Origin: Ridgeia piscesae
Taxonomy: Eukaryota > Annelida > Polychaeta > Sabellida > Siboglinidae
Direction of reading: 5' to 3'
Assembly: GCA_025642075.2 (NCBI GenBank)
Contig: JAODUO010000619.1
Span: 124,001 to 188,000 of the forward strand
Length of the DNA stretch: 64,000 nucleotides
The notes below the pieces were generated by a model. It ran no database searches, was not told the DNA's origin, and worked only from the letters and a program-made list of their open reading frames with translations. Of this stretch, positions 12,854 to 27,319 are shown one piece after another (position 1 is the stretch's first letter; every line of letters starts with the position of its first letter). A program made the translations under genes and the position numbers.

Positions 12854-15013
12854 CTAGTGGGAAAAACAACAGTGCACCAAATACAACGAAGTCAAACACA
12901 TTTTGACACTAGTAGTTTAAATCAAAATCGGTGTAATGAAACTACCCTTCTATCAATCTCTATAGTAACATACGACCATTGGACCATTGCAAGTGCATCT
13001 GCTCCCAAGTGCTGAGGTCCATCTGCCTCCATCTATGTTCATTTGCCTCCTTGGACCACTGGCTTCTGAGCTAGCAACTGGTATTGTATTCAACGAACAC
13101 AATTTTACTTAGCATGATCTGTGTTTTCAGTGGACCAACTGAGTTATCAGTCATTCCCCAGGTGGCGCTACAGTGGAGTTACATTAAGATTATTGTCTGC
13201 TGCAAGCCGTCGTAAATGATGACAGCCGAAATGTTACGGTCACGGAAACATAAATTCAAAATACTATTTTGGTGACAACTGCTGTCCGTGGTTTGTTGCT
13301 CAATGATGGGTATTAAAACAAGACAAACTGATGACGAAACAAGCAAGGACAGGGTCACTGAAGCTAACAACGTTGTCGTCTTAATGAGTGTATACGATAA
13401 CCTTGTGACATGAATATATTATTTTTAAATCGCAAAACAAACTGTTTTTATGCCTGGTGATGAACTATAGTTGTTACTGTATCAATTTCCACAATGTTTG
13501 TCTACTTGAATTACAAATACATGAAAATGCCCAGAAACGCGGGGAAACAAACGTGTACATGGGACATAGTCTGGGGATTCAGAGAAAGACCAGGGAAGTT
13601 GGGAAACTTGACAGCTTGGTAAAGTTGTAACTGAGGAACTAGAGGCCATAGAAACCCAAGAGGGGTGAGAGATAAGGCTATCAAGACCCTGCCCTCTGGT
13701 GGCAGGGCACAATCACATCATCTCTACTCACTGGTTACACCAAAGTGACAGTCACAATCAGGTGGTTATTTTTAACTGACCTGCTACAGAATTAGTTGTA
13801 ATGAGTTCTAAAGACCTCTTCACTTACACTCACTGTTGGTATCCTGTGCCTTGTGTCTACAGCTGCATTCACACTTACAGAATTAAATCGGTTTAGCTAC
13901 ACTGTTTTAGTTCAACCAGTTCATGTTTGGAAAGTGTGAGTGTTCACACATGCAGTAGATAAACCTGTTTAAGGAGGAAGTTAGTATGTGCAAGCTGGAA
14001 TAATAACATTGCAGACAACACAGCACTGCCAACAACTGTTAACGTTAACAGCTTCACGCAGAACACACTCCCGAGTTTGAAATCTTGGAGGACTCACAAA
14101 GAAGACGATAATTTATATTTTATTTTGGAATGGCAGACTTCCATGGCCCCGCCTCAGTGCCCTTGCTCAACACACACAGGTCAGATGATTGGCAATGTGC
14201 CAGTGTATTTTTATATATTTTGGCACGGACTACACCTGATGGTCTCCACACAACTCTGGTCACAGTCGAACAGTAGCACTAAATAGCTTTCATACGTGTG
14301 TTTTCTGACTGCATTAGTTAAACCGTTTTTACTAAACCCTTTTAAAGCGTAAGTGTGAATGCAGCTTATGTAGCAGAACACAGCCCCTCCTCCAACCCAT
14401 GTCATTTATGTAGCCAAGACTAATTCAAATTGAACTAGCAAGTTTGTTAAAGGATGTCAGTTTTATCTTCAATAATCCAGGACCATTGTAGTGACCTTAT
14501 ACACATACAGATTCACTATATCGATGGCACAATCATAATTAAGGTGACTTTGATTTGGTCATTGCTTTAAAATAGAGTAATATTTGAATATCTATCCTAA
14601 CATTCATACAACACACATAAAACCATTTACACCAGTCAAGAAGTGTCACATACAATTTATTTATTAATGTAATGAATTATTATTTATTTCACAAATACAT
14701 AATATCATTATTACTAGCCTAACCTGTCCCCCCACCCATGGATCAGCAAACCAAAGGCTGCAAATCACCTCTGGACTATCTTCAACTTCAACATCATTCC
14801 CACAACCGACCATTTAGTTTCTGCTGCAGCTAAGTAAGGTTCGACATACAGCAGATGATGTCCAGATAAATCTAACATACTGACACAACTGTGTCTCCAT
14901 CTGGTGCGTGACTGACTACTCAATTTGACAACTGAAAATTTTCATTATCTCAAAAGAAACACTAGAAACTTAGCCGTAACTGCAGTAAACCAGAGAGGCT
15001 GAAGTCAACATAC
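12854..15013. other. MAGI intron 7 (2.2 kb)
   Basis: No exon, element or clear tandem repeat was recognised. Short frames on both strands have no family similarity that I know. Confidence 0.7.
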
Positions 15014-15081
15014 CTTCTTTTTCTGCTACCTTCTTTGCCTCAATGACAGGATTCTGGTACTGAGTCTTTCTGTTGACATGA
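15014..15081 (-). CDS. MAGI: MAGI exon 7: second half of WW2
   Basis: The exon is 68 bp, with acceptor TCTGTCACAG (phase 2) and donor GTATGT (phase 1). It encodes about residues 350-372: HVNRKTQYQNPVIEAKKVAE then KEG. It completes WW2. The usual second Trp of WW domains is Tyr here (TQYQNP), exactly as in vertebrate MAGI WW2 (TQYENP), so this is a family trait and not damage. A short Lys/Glu-rich helix follows, as in vertebrate MAGIs. Confidence 0.95.
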
Positions 15082-15837
15082 CTGTGACAGAGACATACAC
15101 ATTTCAGGTGACATCATACCTAAGTCATCAAGCTCATCTATGGAAGTCACACATATTGAACACATGTGACACGACATACCCAAAATGGACATCGCATGTC
15201 AACTGTATTGTTGAATACTGACCGTGCAAACCTATATGTAATGTTCTATTCTTAGCTAGATGGCATGTCATGAACTGTCAATATCCTGGTATGTATGTCT
15301 AATGTGGTCAATCAGAATATGTGAACAGGCATGACTTTTACCTGATTTACAAGTTATGTCACATGTCAAATATGCACTACATGGTTCTGAATGATAAGTT
15401 TTAACATCTATAGAATATATGTTTAACAATAAGCATTCAATTCTAGCCATAAGTGTATCACTAATAAATCACAAAAGGTTCAAAGCTGCTGTCACCCTGT
15501 AAATAGCGAACAACTCTGCCAGTAGTTACACCTCCATTCACTGTGTGTCGCCACAGGTGACCCAATTTCAGCATTACACAACACAGATAAACAACACTCT
15601 TCTCTCTCAACACCACAGATCATGTCTATAATGACTGTGTGTGTACAGACACTCAATCACATCGTTATAATCCAGCTGCCATGTTGTAATCCGTGTAAAT
15701 GTACACCTCATTACATGGTCTACTACATCATAATCCACTGTGTAATCTGCCTAAAATGTTGCTGTACCACTACACAAATCATTGCTAAGATGACCTGGTT
15801 AGATGACGGGAACCTTTCAGGCCCGCCCAGTACTTAC
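15082..15837. other. MAGI intron 6 (756 bp)
   Basis: This phase-2 intron splits WW2. No other feature is seen. Confidence 0.8.
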
Positions 15838-15895
15838 TCGATGTAGTAGGTGCCGTAATGAGGGTCCTCAACCTTCTCCCAGCCATAAGGAAGTT
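15838..15895 (-). CDS. MAGI: MAGI exon 6: first half of WW2
   Basis: The exon is 58 bp, with acceptor TCATTCCAG (phase 1) and donor GTAAGT (phase 2). It encodes about residues 331-349: [19 protein letters not shown]. It contains the first WW Trp (GWEK) and the aromatic strand (YYID); vertebrate MAGI reads LPAGWEKIEDPVYGIYY. WW domains bind Pro-rich PPxY-type peptides. The intron position in the Asp codon is identical to that in WW1 (exon 4/5). It is the first MAGI exon downstream of the alternative first exon at 28967-29402. Confidence 0.96.
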
Positions 15896-17118
15896 CTGGA
15901 ATGAGAACACGAACGTCAAACACTGGAATATGAGTATGACTGAGCGCAGTGATACGAGACCATTGCCTTGAAGGCTTGGCACTCAGCCAGGCTGGAGGGA
16001 CCTGATGCACACAGAGAATACCCTGTCTGATGCTAGGACAGGAACATGTCCAGCCTGTCACTGTCAACTTGTAAGTTGAGACATACAGGGTTTAAATTTT
16101 TAAATTAATGTAGGAACATTTTAATGAACAGAATAAATGCTAAATACAATTAATGTAAGAACATGTTAATAGTATAGAATGATAGATATTTATTAAAATA
16201 AATTTTTATAATGTTGTTGAGCTGATTTAGTAATTTTCATGTCCACTTAATTTAGTTCCTCTCTTGTTACTTGTATGTACAGTGTATAGTTAATCGTCCA
16301 CTACATAAATCAGTTGATTGTATATGTGTACAGGTTTTAGTGTTGTTTTTATGACATTTTACATGTACATGTATGTATGTATTGTAAATGATGTGTTACA
16401 TATAAAATACTTCAACACCATCACGGATATAAAACAAAAATTACTTTTAATAATGCACTCATTACTGTGAACACAGGCACTGTGACTACTCTGTGGTTAA
16501 ATGGGAAGGCTTAAAATAACCCCAGTAAGCACAGAGGCCAAAAGGAAATGAGACTAAACAAACTGTATGTCTCAATTTACTACTAAATGTGTGTTGGGGA
16601 AACAGTCTAATTAGGGCAGATAAGTACCTGGTATTAACTCAGCCTTGTGCTACTGTGAAAACATACACAGACATCATGGCCAAATCTCCCTCACATCTCC
16701 TTATCTATATGTGCTACTTTCTGAATCATGACACCACAGCATCTTGCAGTAGACAAACACAATGCTAAGTAGACACACGTGTGGTACTGTACCAGTAGCA
16801 CACAGCTCTCACTTGTGGAGGAAGGAACATCAAAGACCTCCTACCTAGGACCACTCTTGTCACACACTCCTGTTTATAGAACAACAAGCTGTAGGCTTTG
16901 ATGAGCTTAGCAGAAACTGTTGGGTCAGAACTCTAACTGTTCCACACACTTCTGAAGACACTGGGTGTGTGCTGATGATGCAATGAGAGATTACATAATT
17001 ACGCAATAGTCTGGAAATATGCATCTGTGGCATAGTAATTAGACACTTCAATTAGAGAACAAAACTGACAGCAACAGGAAATATTCAGCTGGACACACAC
17101 AGCCACATACGTTCAACT

Positions 17119-17122
17119 GATA

Positions 17123-17191
<69 letters not shown>
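17119..17191. repeat. (TA)n microsatellite
   Basis: This is a nearly pure AT dinucleotide run, flanked on both sides by AACTGATATA. Confidence 0.95.
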
Positions 17192-17192
<1 letters not shown>

Positions 17193-19420
17193 CTGATATA
17201 TCTTACAAGATACAACATGCTAGTTTGCAAGCATTCATTGCTTCTACTGCCACTGATTATCTGTTGATCCATGCCAAATCAGCATTAATCTGGTGTGCTG
17301 GGATATAATAGGATTATCATTGGCAAATTCAGTCAGGTAGATCAAGACTCACAGCCAGCAATCATAAAGTCTATCAGTTGTGGGTCTTCTAATTGGTGTG
17401 TAATTATGCTACAACTGAAGTCATCAAGAATCATAGGATGAGATGTCACCATGGTGAAGTCTGTGCAATGAATTATACCTAGATATTATATATGACAAAT
17501 ATACATTCTTAGATATTAACATTTTAAACCTGTACTCATTCACATAGCAATACGATTTCTAGCATATTAGTTGTTTCCACAATGAGATATCTTGATTCAA
17601 TGGACACAGTAATTGATTAAATCTATTTTAAAATATAACTTCAACATTACTTTTTTAATATACAGCCTTTTGCCTTGTGCAGTCTTATTTAAAGGTATAC
17701 AATCTGATGATTCAATGCTGTTTAAATAAGCACATCGATAAACAAAAGTCCAATGCTATTTTGTTAGTATTTTAAACATAAATTATACTAAAAACATGTT
17801 TGTGTACCAGTTATACTTTTGTGTTTGCTCTAGACATGCCCTGTATCTGTGTCATCAACATGCTGTATTCGTCTGTAATCATAACAGTTTCACAGAAATC
17901 TGGTTCAAAGGTCGAATGAGCACAGAAAGAAACAAGAAGGCTGGGTACACAAAATTATAATACTTCAAAATTAGCAGATTACTAGATTACCAAAAAAACA
18001 TTATTTGGAGTGACACACTGTCAGCTGTATAATTCACGTGGCCTTCTCCAAGGTTACAGAAAAAATGCCATAAATATAACTACTTTTAAATATGACCGCC
18101 CCCTGCAAATGATATAGTCATCCTGCACATTGTCAGAGTTTCTTAGCAATCAGTCAGCGAGTCCATAGTGGCGCCAGACACACACAAAACAGGCTGCAAC
18201 TCACTAAACACAGCAATTATAACCATAGAAATAACTGCATAACTGCGCCCTCGGGCCCACTAAAACACTCTCAAGGTATTTAACAATTTGTTCTTGTACA
18301 CCTTTGCATTGTGCTGCTGTTGACAACAGCCAAACTGTATCACCCTGGCCCATTCATTACAGCCTGTCAGAGTCTGGACCCTATCTATGTACCCCCTGAT
18401 AAGGAGGGACCAGGGTATATTGGGTGGGAATACACTTCAGAATCTCAACCTGGGATGGTGGCTTATGTCCAGGACTGGCAGCACTGAAATCCAGCCTTCC
18501 TGGTTGTACCTGTGTCAGTTTGATAGTCATGATAAGGGGCAGGTGGAGTGTGAAGGGAGACTTCCCTGGTTGACTAGGTTAGGGAAACTGCAGCCAACAC
18601 AGGATGCAAGTGTTTCCCAATGTCCAGACTCATTAATCCTTGGAAATTAACCCAACACTAATTCCTTGTACCCATGAAACTGTAACTGAATGTCAGGTGC
18701 ATTAAATACTGATGGTCATCAGCTGCCCAATTATCTTCTCTTGTCTGGTTTGGCTCAGTTGCTTGTGACAAGTCAACACTAATTGTCCGGAAATGACCAC
18801 ATTGGCAGGATATTCGAAATGTCAGATCAATTATGCAGGTGCTTTGTACAGTGTTATGTCATAAATAACCACCAATTATAACTCAAATCTGGGGTTTGCG
18901 ACCCCATGCAACTAGGGTCTAAACAGCAGAAGAAATATTGCTGGGTTTCAGGAATACTCTACCAAGAAACATAATCACTACGGCAGTGACGTTTGTAAGA
19001 AGAATTGAAGATACATCTATTATCTAAAGTCAAAAAGAGCAACTTTTTCTATGACAAAAACACACAGGGAGGCCATCAACTTGTCTGTACTTTATCTACT
19101 AAATCAGTGGTTGCTCTTGGCTTCTGAATACAAATCACCAAGATCTATGACATTAGATAAACTAGCACAAATGTTATCAAAACAGTGTACTATAAAACAG
19201 CCCTGTGCTTTATAATGCTGACAACACAGGTACAAGACAGTCAGAGCACACACATACATTCAGTGGCATCACTGATGACAACTTCACATAGCACATGTAT
19301 CTAGTTTCTATCTACTCTGCCTTCAACCAATCATTTGCATTTTCTCAAGATCCATCAGTCCATTGTCATGCCCAATTTAGCTTCCTTTTTAGCTCACTAG
19401 GGCAATTTTTACTGAAGATT

Positions 19421-19733
19421 GTTCCCTCTCCCTACCCCCTGATAACCCACTGTCTCTCACCCTCTGCCTGGTTTCCCTCCCCTCTCTCCTCTCCATTTCT
19501 CCATCTTTCTGGTTCCATCTCTCTCTTTTTCCCTCCCGCTCACTCTCTCTTCTCCATCCCGTTGTCTCATTCCCTCCCTCTTGTTTTCTCTCTCTCCCTC
19601 CTTCGCCCCTCCCCCTCTTGCCTTCCATCCATCTCCCTCCCTTTCCCCTGCTTTCTCTCTACTTTCTCTCTCTCTCTCTCTCTTACACATGAACCCACGC
19701 ACACACGCACGCATGCACGCACACACACACACA
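19421..19733. repeat. Polypyrimidine (CT-rich) tract followed by CA/CG repeat
   Basis: About 260 bp are almost entirely C and T on the plus strand (purine in the MAGI transcript) and end in a (CT)n run. About 50 bp of CA with CG steps follow. The block could form triplex (H-DNA) and Z-DNA structures. Long frames across it are compositional artefacts. Confidence 0.9.
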
Positions 19734-22700
19734 CCAGATTCTCATGATGCTTATTGCCAGCTACCATCTCACTTCTTGTGACTATACTAAACAAATTGCA
19801 TGATGTTTTGGCATTTTACTAGAGACTTTAACATTTGGTGGTGATTCTTTTCCTGAAGATACAGAACAGTGTATACTTTACATTCTCTACCCACAGAATG
19901 TTAAGTCACGATAGTCACAGATGATACTGACTCTAAATAAATTGTTGTGTCACAATGTCATTTGTGATGCTATAAATGCATGTATTAATTCTAGTATCAC
20001 CACATGATCAGATTCATGTCTTTCCTCTATATCAGTCCTCCGATGCTTCGGATGTTACAGCTATTTCCTTACACTAACACGGTCTATTTCATGTTAATCT
20101 TACAGGTAGAACCACAGTGATGAACACAACAACTGTCAGACACAGTCACTCATTCCTAGAACTTCTGGGTGACAACAACACCAGGGGTTAAAGATATCTA
20201 TATTCCTAGAAGCACTATAACAATAACACTGCTTGCTGTCTTCACTTGACCAACATTCCTAGAAGGGTACATCCTAGAAGTACTGTAGACTTATGACGGC
20301 ACAAGAACAGATATGAGATTCGTACAGTCAGATACTTACTTTGCTTTCTAGAATTGGTCTGGCAGCAATAGTAGCTCATGTTTCCTCCTTTTAGGAAGAG
20401 CCCAGAACATAGGACAGACTGGAGGAGGGAGCCCATGACAGCCCTCCTGTCACATGGGAGACTTCACAGCTACTCCTTGTGGGTCGACACTGCTCAGATG
20501 TTAACACCTCCACAGCTATTCAATTCACTGTTTGTCTTTTGTCAGATAGTTGGTGGCATAACTGCACATGATGATGACGATGACTGCACACTGACTGACA
20601 AATGTGACATTGCTACAGTTCAGGAATCCATAAATCATCACAGTACGACAACACAGCAACAACACCACTGTCGGAATGGCTCCGAATTGAATCCGACTTG
20701 TCACTTAGCATCCACAGGGGCTGTATGAGACAGCCCCTTAACTTGTGATCTTTATAAAAACCACACAACCTCTGGAGTCTTCCCCAGGTGACAGACACCC
20801 TGTCCCCTCCAACCTGTCTGCAGCCCTACTCCCTCCTTCCTCCCCCCCTGCTGGCAGGATACACGGCAGGTGATTAAACACTACTTAGTTGTCTTATCAC
20901 TGCTATCATCACTGCCTGCTTCCTGCTGTAGCAACAGCTCAGAGAGAGAGGTGCAATGTGTACATAGCCTGCTGGCACAGCACTCATGCAATACACACAA
21001 CACCCACCAGACACCAAACCCTCCTTCTGCTGTGGCGGGTCTAGCCAGTTGTGGATTACACCAAGTCTGCCAGGGTGTGATTATGAGCCATTCACACTGT
21101 TATTGTTGTTGGTTTACTGCTCTGTTGATATCCTTCCCTTGTGCACAAAGTATCCATGCAGACACTCATGTAAGTGTTCACTGCTACAGCATCCATTACA
21201 CCAAAGATGTACAACTTGCCATCACTGCACCCAGCTGGCTTGGTGTTGTTCTCGCCACGTTGTACAGCTGCTTGTGGATGCTTCAGTGAGATTCAACTGC
21301 TCCTGAGAGTCAGCCCCTACACCTCACAACACAGTAGTGTCACACATATGTATCTGACGACTTCCGTCACAGATGTACAATCCACTTGTTGGCAACTAAA
21401 GACACCGGTCACAAGATCTCGATGGTGACAATCAGTAACAGGCCATGTGACAACACACTGAACGAGGCACAAATTAGCACCGCACTAACACCATGCCCTC
21501 TGACATGCACGCTGGCTTGCACCCACAACAACCGATGACCCTAATAACTGTGGCAGTGAGAAACCACAAGATTGCTATCACCCCAGAGCATCATTGCCCT
21601 GTGTGAGAGTGACAGTCTAGGGTGTACATCACACCTGACTGCTTTCACGCCCCAGTAACCTCACAAATCACCCTGCCTTCAGACCCCTGCCCCCTTTACT
21701 GGACCTCACCTACCTGGCACTTGTCATGCTTGACAGACCATGCATGCCCACAGGCTGAACTAGTGCCTGGTCAATCTGGCTGTAGCCAATCACAGTGTCC
21801 CAGTGTGCCACTGTCTTCAGGAGGTCAACAGTCAACCAGCCAGTAGTAAATCATCCACTGGCATCATTACTATCTCTTGCTCCTCCCCCCATATGTTCAC
21901 TCAACCGTGGCCACTACACACAGTGCTTACAATCTCTGTTGATATGTGTCTAAGTAGCAGATCTAAAATAGACGTCAGCCCTAAGTGAACTCCCACAGGT
22001 CAGGTCTCTGTCCCAAGGTGTTCCTGATTTAATTTATTAATAATTGCATATTTTGTAAATTTTTATTTTTCAATATGCCTGTCCTATTAATTTTATTTTT
22101 ATGTCTACACTACTGTATAGAACAATTATTTGGTTAGTAATTAAAGAAATACTGGTATTATTATCTATTCAAAAAAAAATAAACAGAAACACCAGTATGA
22201 ATAAGCACAAAATAACAATAACAAATTGAAGCCATACTTGTATACTTGACTAAACAAATGACTTTGCTTTTAGAAGTGTTACAATTTGCCAGACACAGAT
22301 GGAAGACAATGAGGTGTACAGTGTAACTGCCCTACTCCCAATGTAATGAGTCAGAGAAAGATAAAAGGACAACACCTCCAGGACAACACCTCCAAATCAC
22401 AAGTCCTTAGGGGAGAGGGGGGGACTTTGCAATACATGATGAGTTGAATGTCCAATTAGTGCTGACTCAGTGCACCTTGCACCCTGCTGGAGACATTACA
22501 CACACCAGCAGCTAGCCCTACTCCCAAATCACCCCCTGGATGGCAGATTTATGTGGCAGATTACATGGTGTCTGTCACCAGCAGACCCCATGTCACCCTG
22601 ATACCCCATGGGGTCTAGCAGTGACAGATTAGACTGGATTAGTGGCAGCACTAAGAACAAAGGGGGTGGACATGTGGTGTTATAATGGAAGTCAAAACAA

Positions 22701-23045
22701 AGGGAGGGGGCAAATTAGAAAACAGTTAGGGTTACAATCATGCATATAGAGGGTTGCAGGTAAATTGTCATCCTAGTGGTAAGTGTATAATTTTTCAATG
22801 TGAAAGTAATCATAGTGTGTTTGTCCAAATAAGTACAATGCAATATAATGAATTGATTATGATTCAAGTGACAAATACACCGAATTTACAAAGGTGAGCA
22901 TAGAAAAGTTATAACTATCTAAGCATGTAACATAAAAATTTATCAAAATAAATCCCATGTTTGGCATTTGATAAAAATATATTTCTGACAATTAAGTAGA
23001 ACAAAGAAATAACCAGTGTTTACAAATAAGAATGAAGGTTCTGGA

Positions 23046-25707
23046 GACAACACTCTAGTAGCCATCAGACAACACTCTAGTAGCCATCAGACAACACTCT
23101 AGTAGCCATCAGACAACACTCTAGTAGCCATCAGACAACACTCTAGTAGCCATCAGACAACACTAGTAGCCATCAGACAATACTCTAGTAGCCATCAGAC
23201 AACACTAGTAGCCATCAGACAACACTCTAGTAGCCATCAGACAACACTCTAGTAGCCATCAGACAACACTCTAGTAGCCATCAGACAACACTCTAGTAGC
23301 CATCAGACAACACTCTAGTAGCCATCAGACAACACTCTAGTAGCCATCAGACAACACTCTAGTAGCCATCAGACAACACTAGTAGCCATCAGACAACACT
23401 AGTAGCCATCAGACAACACTCTAGTAGCCATCAGACAACACTCTAGTAGCCATCAGACAACACTAGTAGCCATCAGACAATACTCTAGTAGCCATCAGAC
23501 AACACTCTAGTAGCCATCAGACAACACTCTAGTAGCCATCAGACAACACTAGTAGCCATCAGACAATACTCTAGTAGCCATCAGACAACACTCTAGTAGC
23601 CATCAGACAACACTAGTAGCCATCAGACAACACTCTAGTAGCCATCAGACAACACTAGTAGCCATCAGACAACACTCTAGTAGCCATCAGACAACACTAG
23701 TAGCCATCAGACAATACTCTAGTAGCCATCAGACAACATTCTAGTAGCCATCAGACAAAACTCTAGTAGCCATCAGACAACACTTAGTAGCCATCAGACA
23801 ACACTAGTAGCCATCAGACAACACTAGTAGCTAGTAGTAGCCATCAGACAAACTAGTGGCCATCAGACAACATCTATGTAGTTTAAAGGAAAAAACCCCT
23901 TTAAAAAGGTGAGCATAGAAAAGATAACTATCAAAGCAGTAACATAAAACATCTGTGATCGAAAATCTATACATCGACCATAGTAGCCTGAAAAATTTAG
24001 TATAGACAAATATAGCCATCAGACAACTTAGTAGCCATCAGACAAAACTCTAGTGCCATCAGACAACATCAGACATGAACAGTGCTGGAGACAACACTCT
24101 AGTAGCCATCAGACAACACTCTAGTAGCCATCAGACAACACTCTAGTAGCCATCAGACAACACTCTAGTAGCCATCAGACAACACTCTAGTAGCCATCAG
24201 ACAACACTCTAGTAGCCATCAGACAACACTCTAGTAGCCATCAGACAACACTCTAGTAGCCATCAGACAAACCTAGTAGCCATCAGACAACACTCTAGTA
24301 GCCATCAGACAACACTCTAGTAGCCATCAGACAACACTCTAGTAGCCATCAGACAACACTCTAGTAGCCATCAGACAACACTCTAGTAGCCATCAGACAA
24401 CACTCTAGTAGCCATCAGACAACACTAGTAGCCATCAGACAATACTCTAGTAGCCATCAGACAACACTCTAGTAGCCATCAGACAACACTCTAGTAGCCA
24501 TCAGACAACACTCTAGTAGCCATCAGACAACACTCTAGTAGCCATCAGACAACACTCTAGTAGCCATCAGACAACACTCTAGTAGCCATCAGACAACACT
24601 AGTAGCCATCAGACAACACTCTAGTAGCCATCAGACAACATCTAGTAGCCATCAGACAACACTCTAGTAGCCATCAGACAACATCTAGTAGCCATCAGAC
24701 AACACTCTAGTAGCCATCAGACAACACTCTAGTAGCCATCAGACAACACTCTAGTAGGCATCAGCCAAACTACGGGCTAGTAGCCATCAGACAACACTAG
24801 TAGCCATCAGACAACACTTTAGTAGCCAGTCAGACAACACTAGTAGCCATCAGACAACACTAGTAGCCATCAGACAACACTCTAGCGTAGCCATCAGACA
24901 ACCCTCTAGAAGGCATCCCAAACTATGCTGGTGACAACACTCTAGTAGCCATCAGACAACACTAGTAGCCATCAGACAACACTTTAGTAGCCGTCAGACA
25001 GCACTATAGTAGCCATCAGACAACACTAGTAGCCATCAGACAACACTCTAGTAGCCATCAGACATCATCAGCCAAACTATGCTGGAGACAACACTCTAGT
25101 AGCCGTCAGACAACACTCTAGTAGCCGTCAGCCAAACTATTCTGGAGACAACACTCTAGTAGCCATCAGACAACACTCTAGTAGCCATCAGACAACACTC
25201 TAGTAGCCATCAGACAACACTCTAGTAGCAATCAGACAACACTCTCGTAGGCATCAGCCAAACTATGCTGGTGACAACACTCTAGTAGCCATCAGACAAC
25301 ACTCTAGTAGCCATCAGACAACACTCTAGTAGCAATCAGACAACACTCTCGTAGGCATCAGCCAAACTATGCTGGTGACAACACTCTAGTAGCCATTAGA
25401 CAACACTAGTAGCCATCAGACAACACTTTAGTAGCCGTCAGACAGCACTATAGTAGCCATCAGACAACACTAGTAGCCATCAGACAACACTCTAGTAGCC
25501 ATCAGACAACATCTAGTAGCATCAGACAACACTCTAGTAGCCATCAGACAACACTCTAGTAGCCGTCAGCCAAACTATGCTGGAGACAACACTCTAGTAG
25601 CCATCAGACAACACTCTAGTAGCCATCAGACAACACTCTAGTAGCCATCAGACAACACTCTAGTAGCAATCAGACAACACTCTCGTAGGCATCAGCCAAA
25701 CTATGCT
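23046..25707. repeat. 22-bp minisatellite, roughly 110 copies
   Basis: The unit is 22 bp, built on CTAGTAGCCATCAGACA plus ACACT, with a 20-bp variant lacking one CT. The array is interrupted at about 23871-24085 by a diverged piece of its own 5' flank (GGTGAGCATAGAAAAG, also at 22893). The right third has a higher-order pattern with GGCATCAGCCAAACTATGCTG spacers. Every unit carries TAG on the plus strand. There is no spacer diversity, so it is not a CRISPR array. Confidence 0.97.
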
Positions 25708-27319
25708 GACATGACAAGTGAGTGCACTGTTTAGTAGGCCAGTGACGAGTGTCACCTGTCCAGTGCAGACAGACAAGTGTCACCTGTACTGGGCATGAGA
25801 CGTCACATGTCCGACATGTCCTGCAGATGTCATTGTGTAAGGACCACTTGAACTTGAATCATAAACGCCAGATCATCTGACAGCTAAAACCCTCTACATT
25901 TCTGCTGATACCACTGATGAAAAGATATATAAAATATAACAACAGTATGATAAATTTATACCACAGTACAAACATTGGTCCAGTAAGTTTAATACCCTGG
26001 ATGACCCCTCACCCTTTAAATGCCACCACTCTAGTTCACTGAACTGTAAAAATAAGTACCTAGCTTGATGAAATTTAAATTTCACTAACTGAATTGTCCC
26101 AAAGGGGTTAAGCCAGTGTAATGTACACTTCGGGGTAGGTCTACCAAAGTGCATCAAGTGTATCCAGGGTATATATTGTATAATTCTAAATTATACACAC
26201 AGTGGGAGATCTGATGACCACCATGGACCCCCGGGGGTTCTTTGTCAGTGATTTAGACAATGGTTCAAAAGATGGCACCCAAAGGACGTATCTACCTGGT
26301 GACTTGTCAGTTGTCACCAGACGGTCTTCCCTCCAAATGCATAATAAAACATAATCTTTTACCATACTAGACTATATTGTATTCAATATTTTGGAGGGAA
26401 ATTATGCTGGATTTGTAAATTAGAAGCAATCAGAACAAATGGACCCATCTACCTGGTGGTACTGTCCCTGTGATAACCAGGCTTATTACGATGCACAGGA
26501 AATTCTGCACTGAGATATACACTTTATAAAAATCCACACAGAATTGTACTTTCATTAACAAAGACGTAACACGTAATTTATTAGCTAGTTTAATATTCAG
26601 TCCTGGGAACTGCTCAAAGCACTTTACATTCTACTTCTTGTTCAATCTAACACCACCTCAACTTATCTCAAATCTGACACAATTCAGCCATACTGCAGTT
26701 GCTGGGTGAACATTATCTGTACACAAATATCCACCACTGTCTACAGCCAGGTACTCATTCATACATCTGGGTGAATTGAAGCACACGGAATGGAAATACT
26801 TGGCCAATATTTGACTCAGAAGCAGGTGAACTCATACCCAGAGGTCAATTATCCAACCACTAGTTGAATACACTACTGCTACATGCTCAGAAAGTTATCC
26901 ACCAAGTCAAGGTTTATTGCTGTGTTCTAGTGCACACACTGTAGTTATTATTACATATATTTATTAAACAACTAGTTAACAATTCCACAATTCTTAGACA
27001 GTGACACATTTAACCGCCATGCACAGCGGGGTATTTTAGCACTGTGGACTTTTTATTTCAAACACAGCTGGGGCTAAATAATAGGAGCCAACAGGGTCAA
27101 TTGTGGTGAGAACAGGCCCCCTCTCCTGGCTGTCAACCTGTCATGACCTGGCTGGCTATCAGGGCAGGACTCAAATGCCCCCACCATCAATTCTCCACTT
27201 ATCTAGAGCAGGGTTACCTGCTTATCTTAGCAGGAAGCCACAGCATTCCTGGCTATAAATTCCACTATGAAACCTGTGCATACTCTAATGTACAATTATC
27301 ATACGGATGAACTGGTTGC

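Noticed and set aside
19295..19794. Pro/Ser/Leu-rich or Arg/Glu-rich ORFs
   Set aside because: They are artefacts of the CT-rich low-complexity tract.
23046..25707. Direct-repeat array reminiscent of CRISPR
   Set aside because: Units are contiguous with no unique spacers, there is no cas gene, and the setting is a eukaryotic intron. It is a minisatellite.
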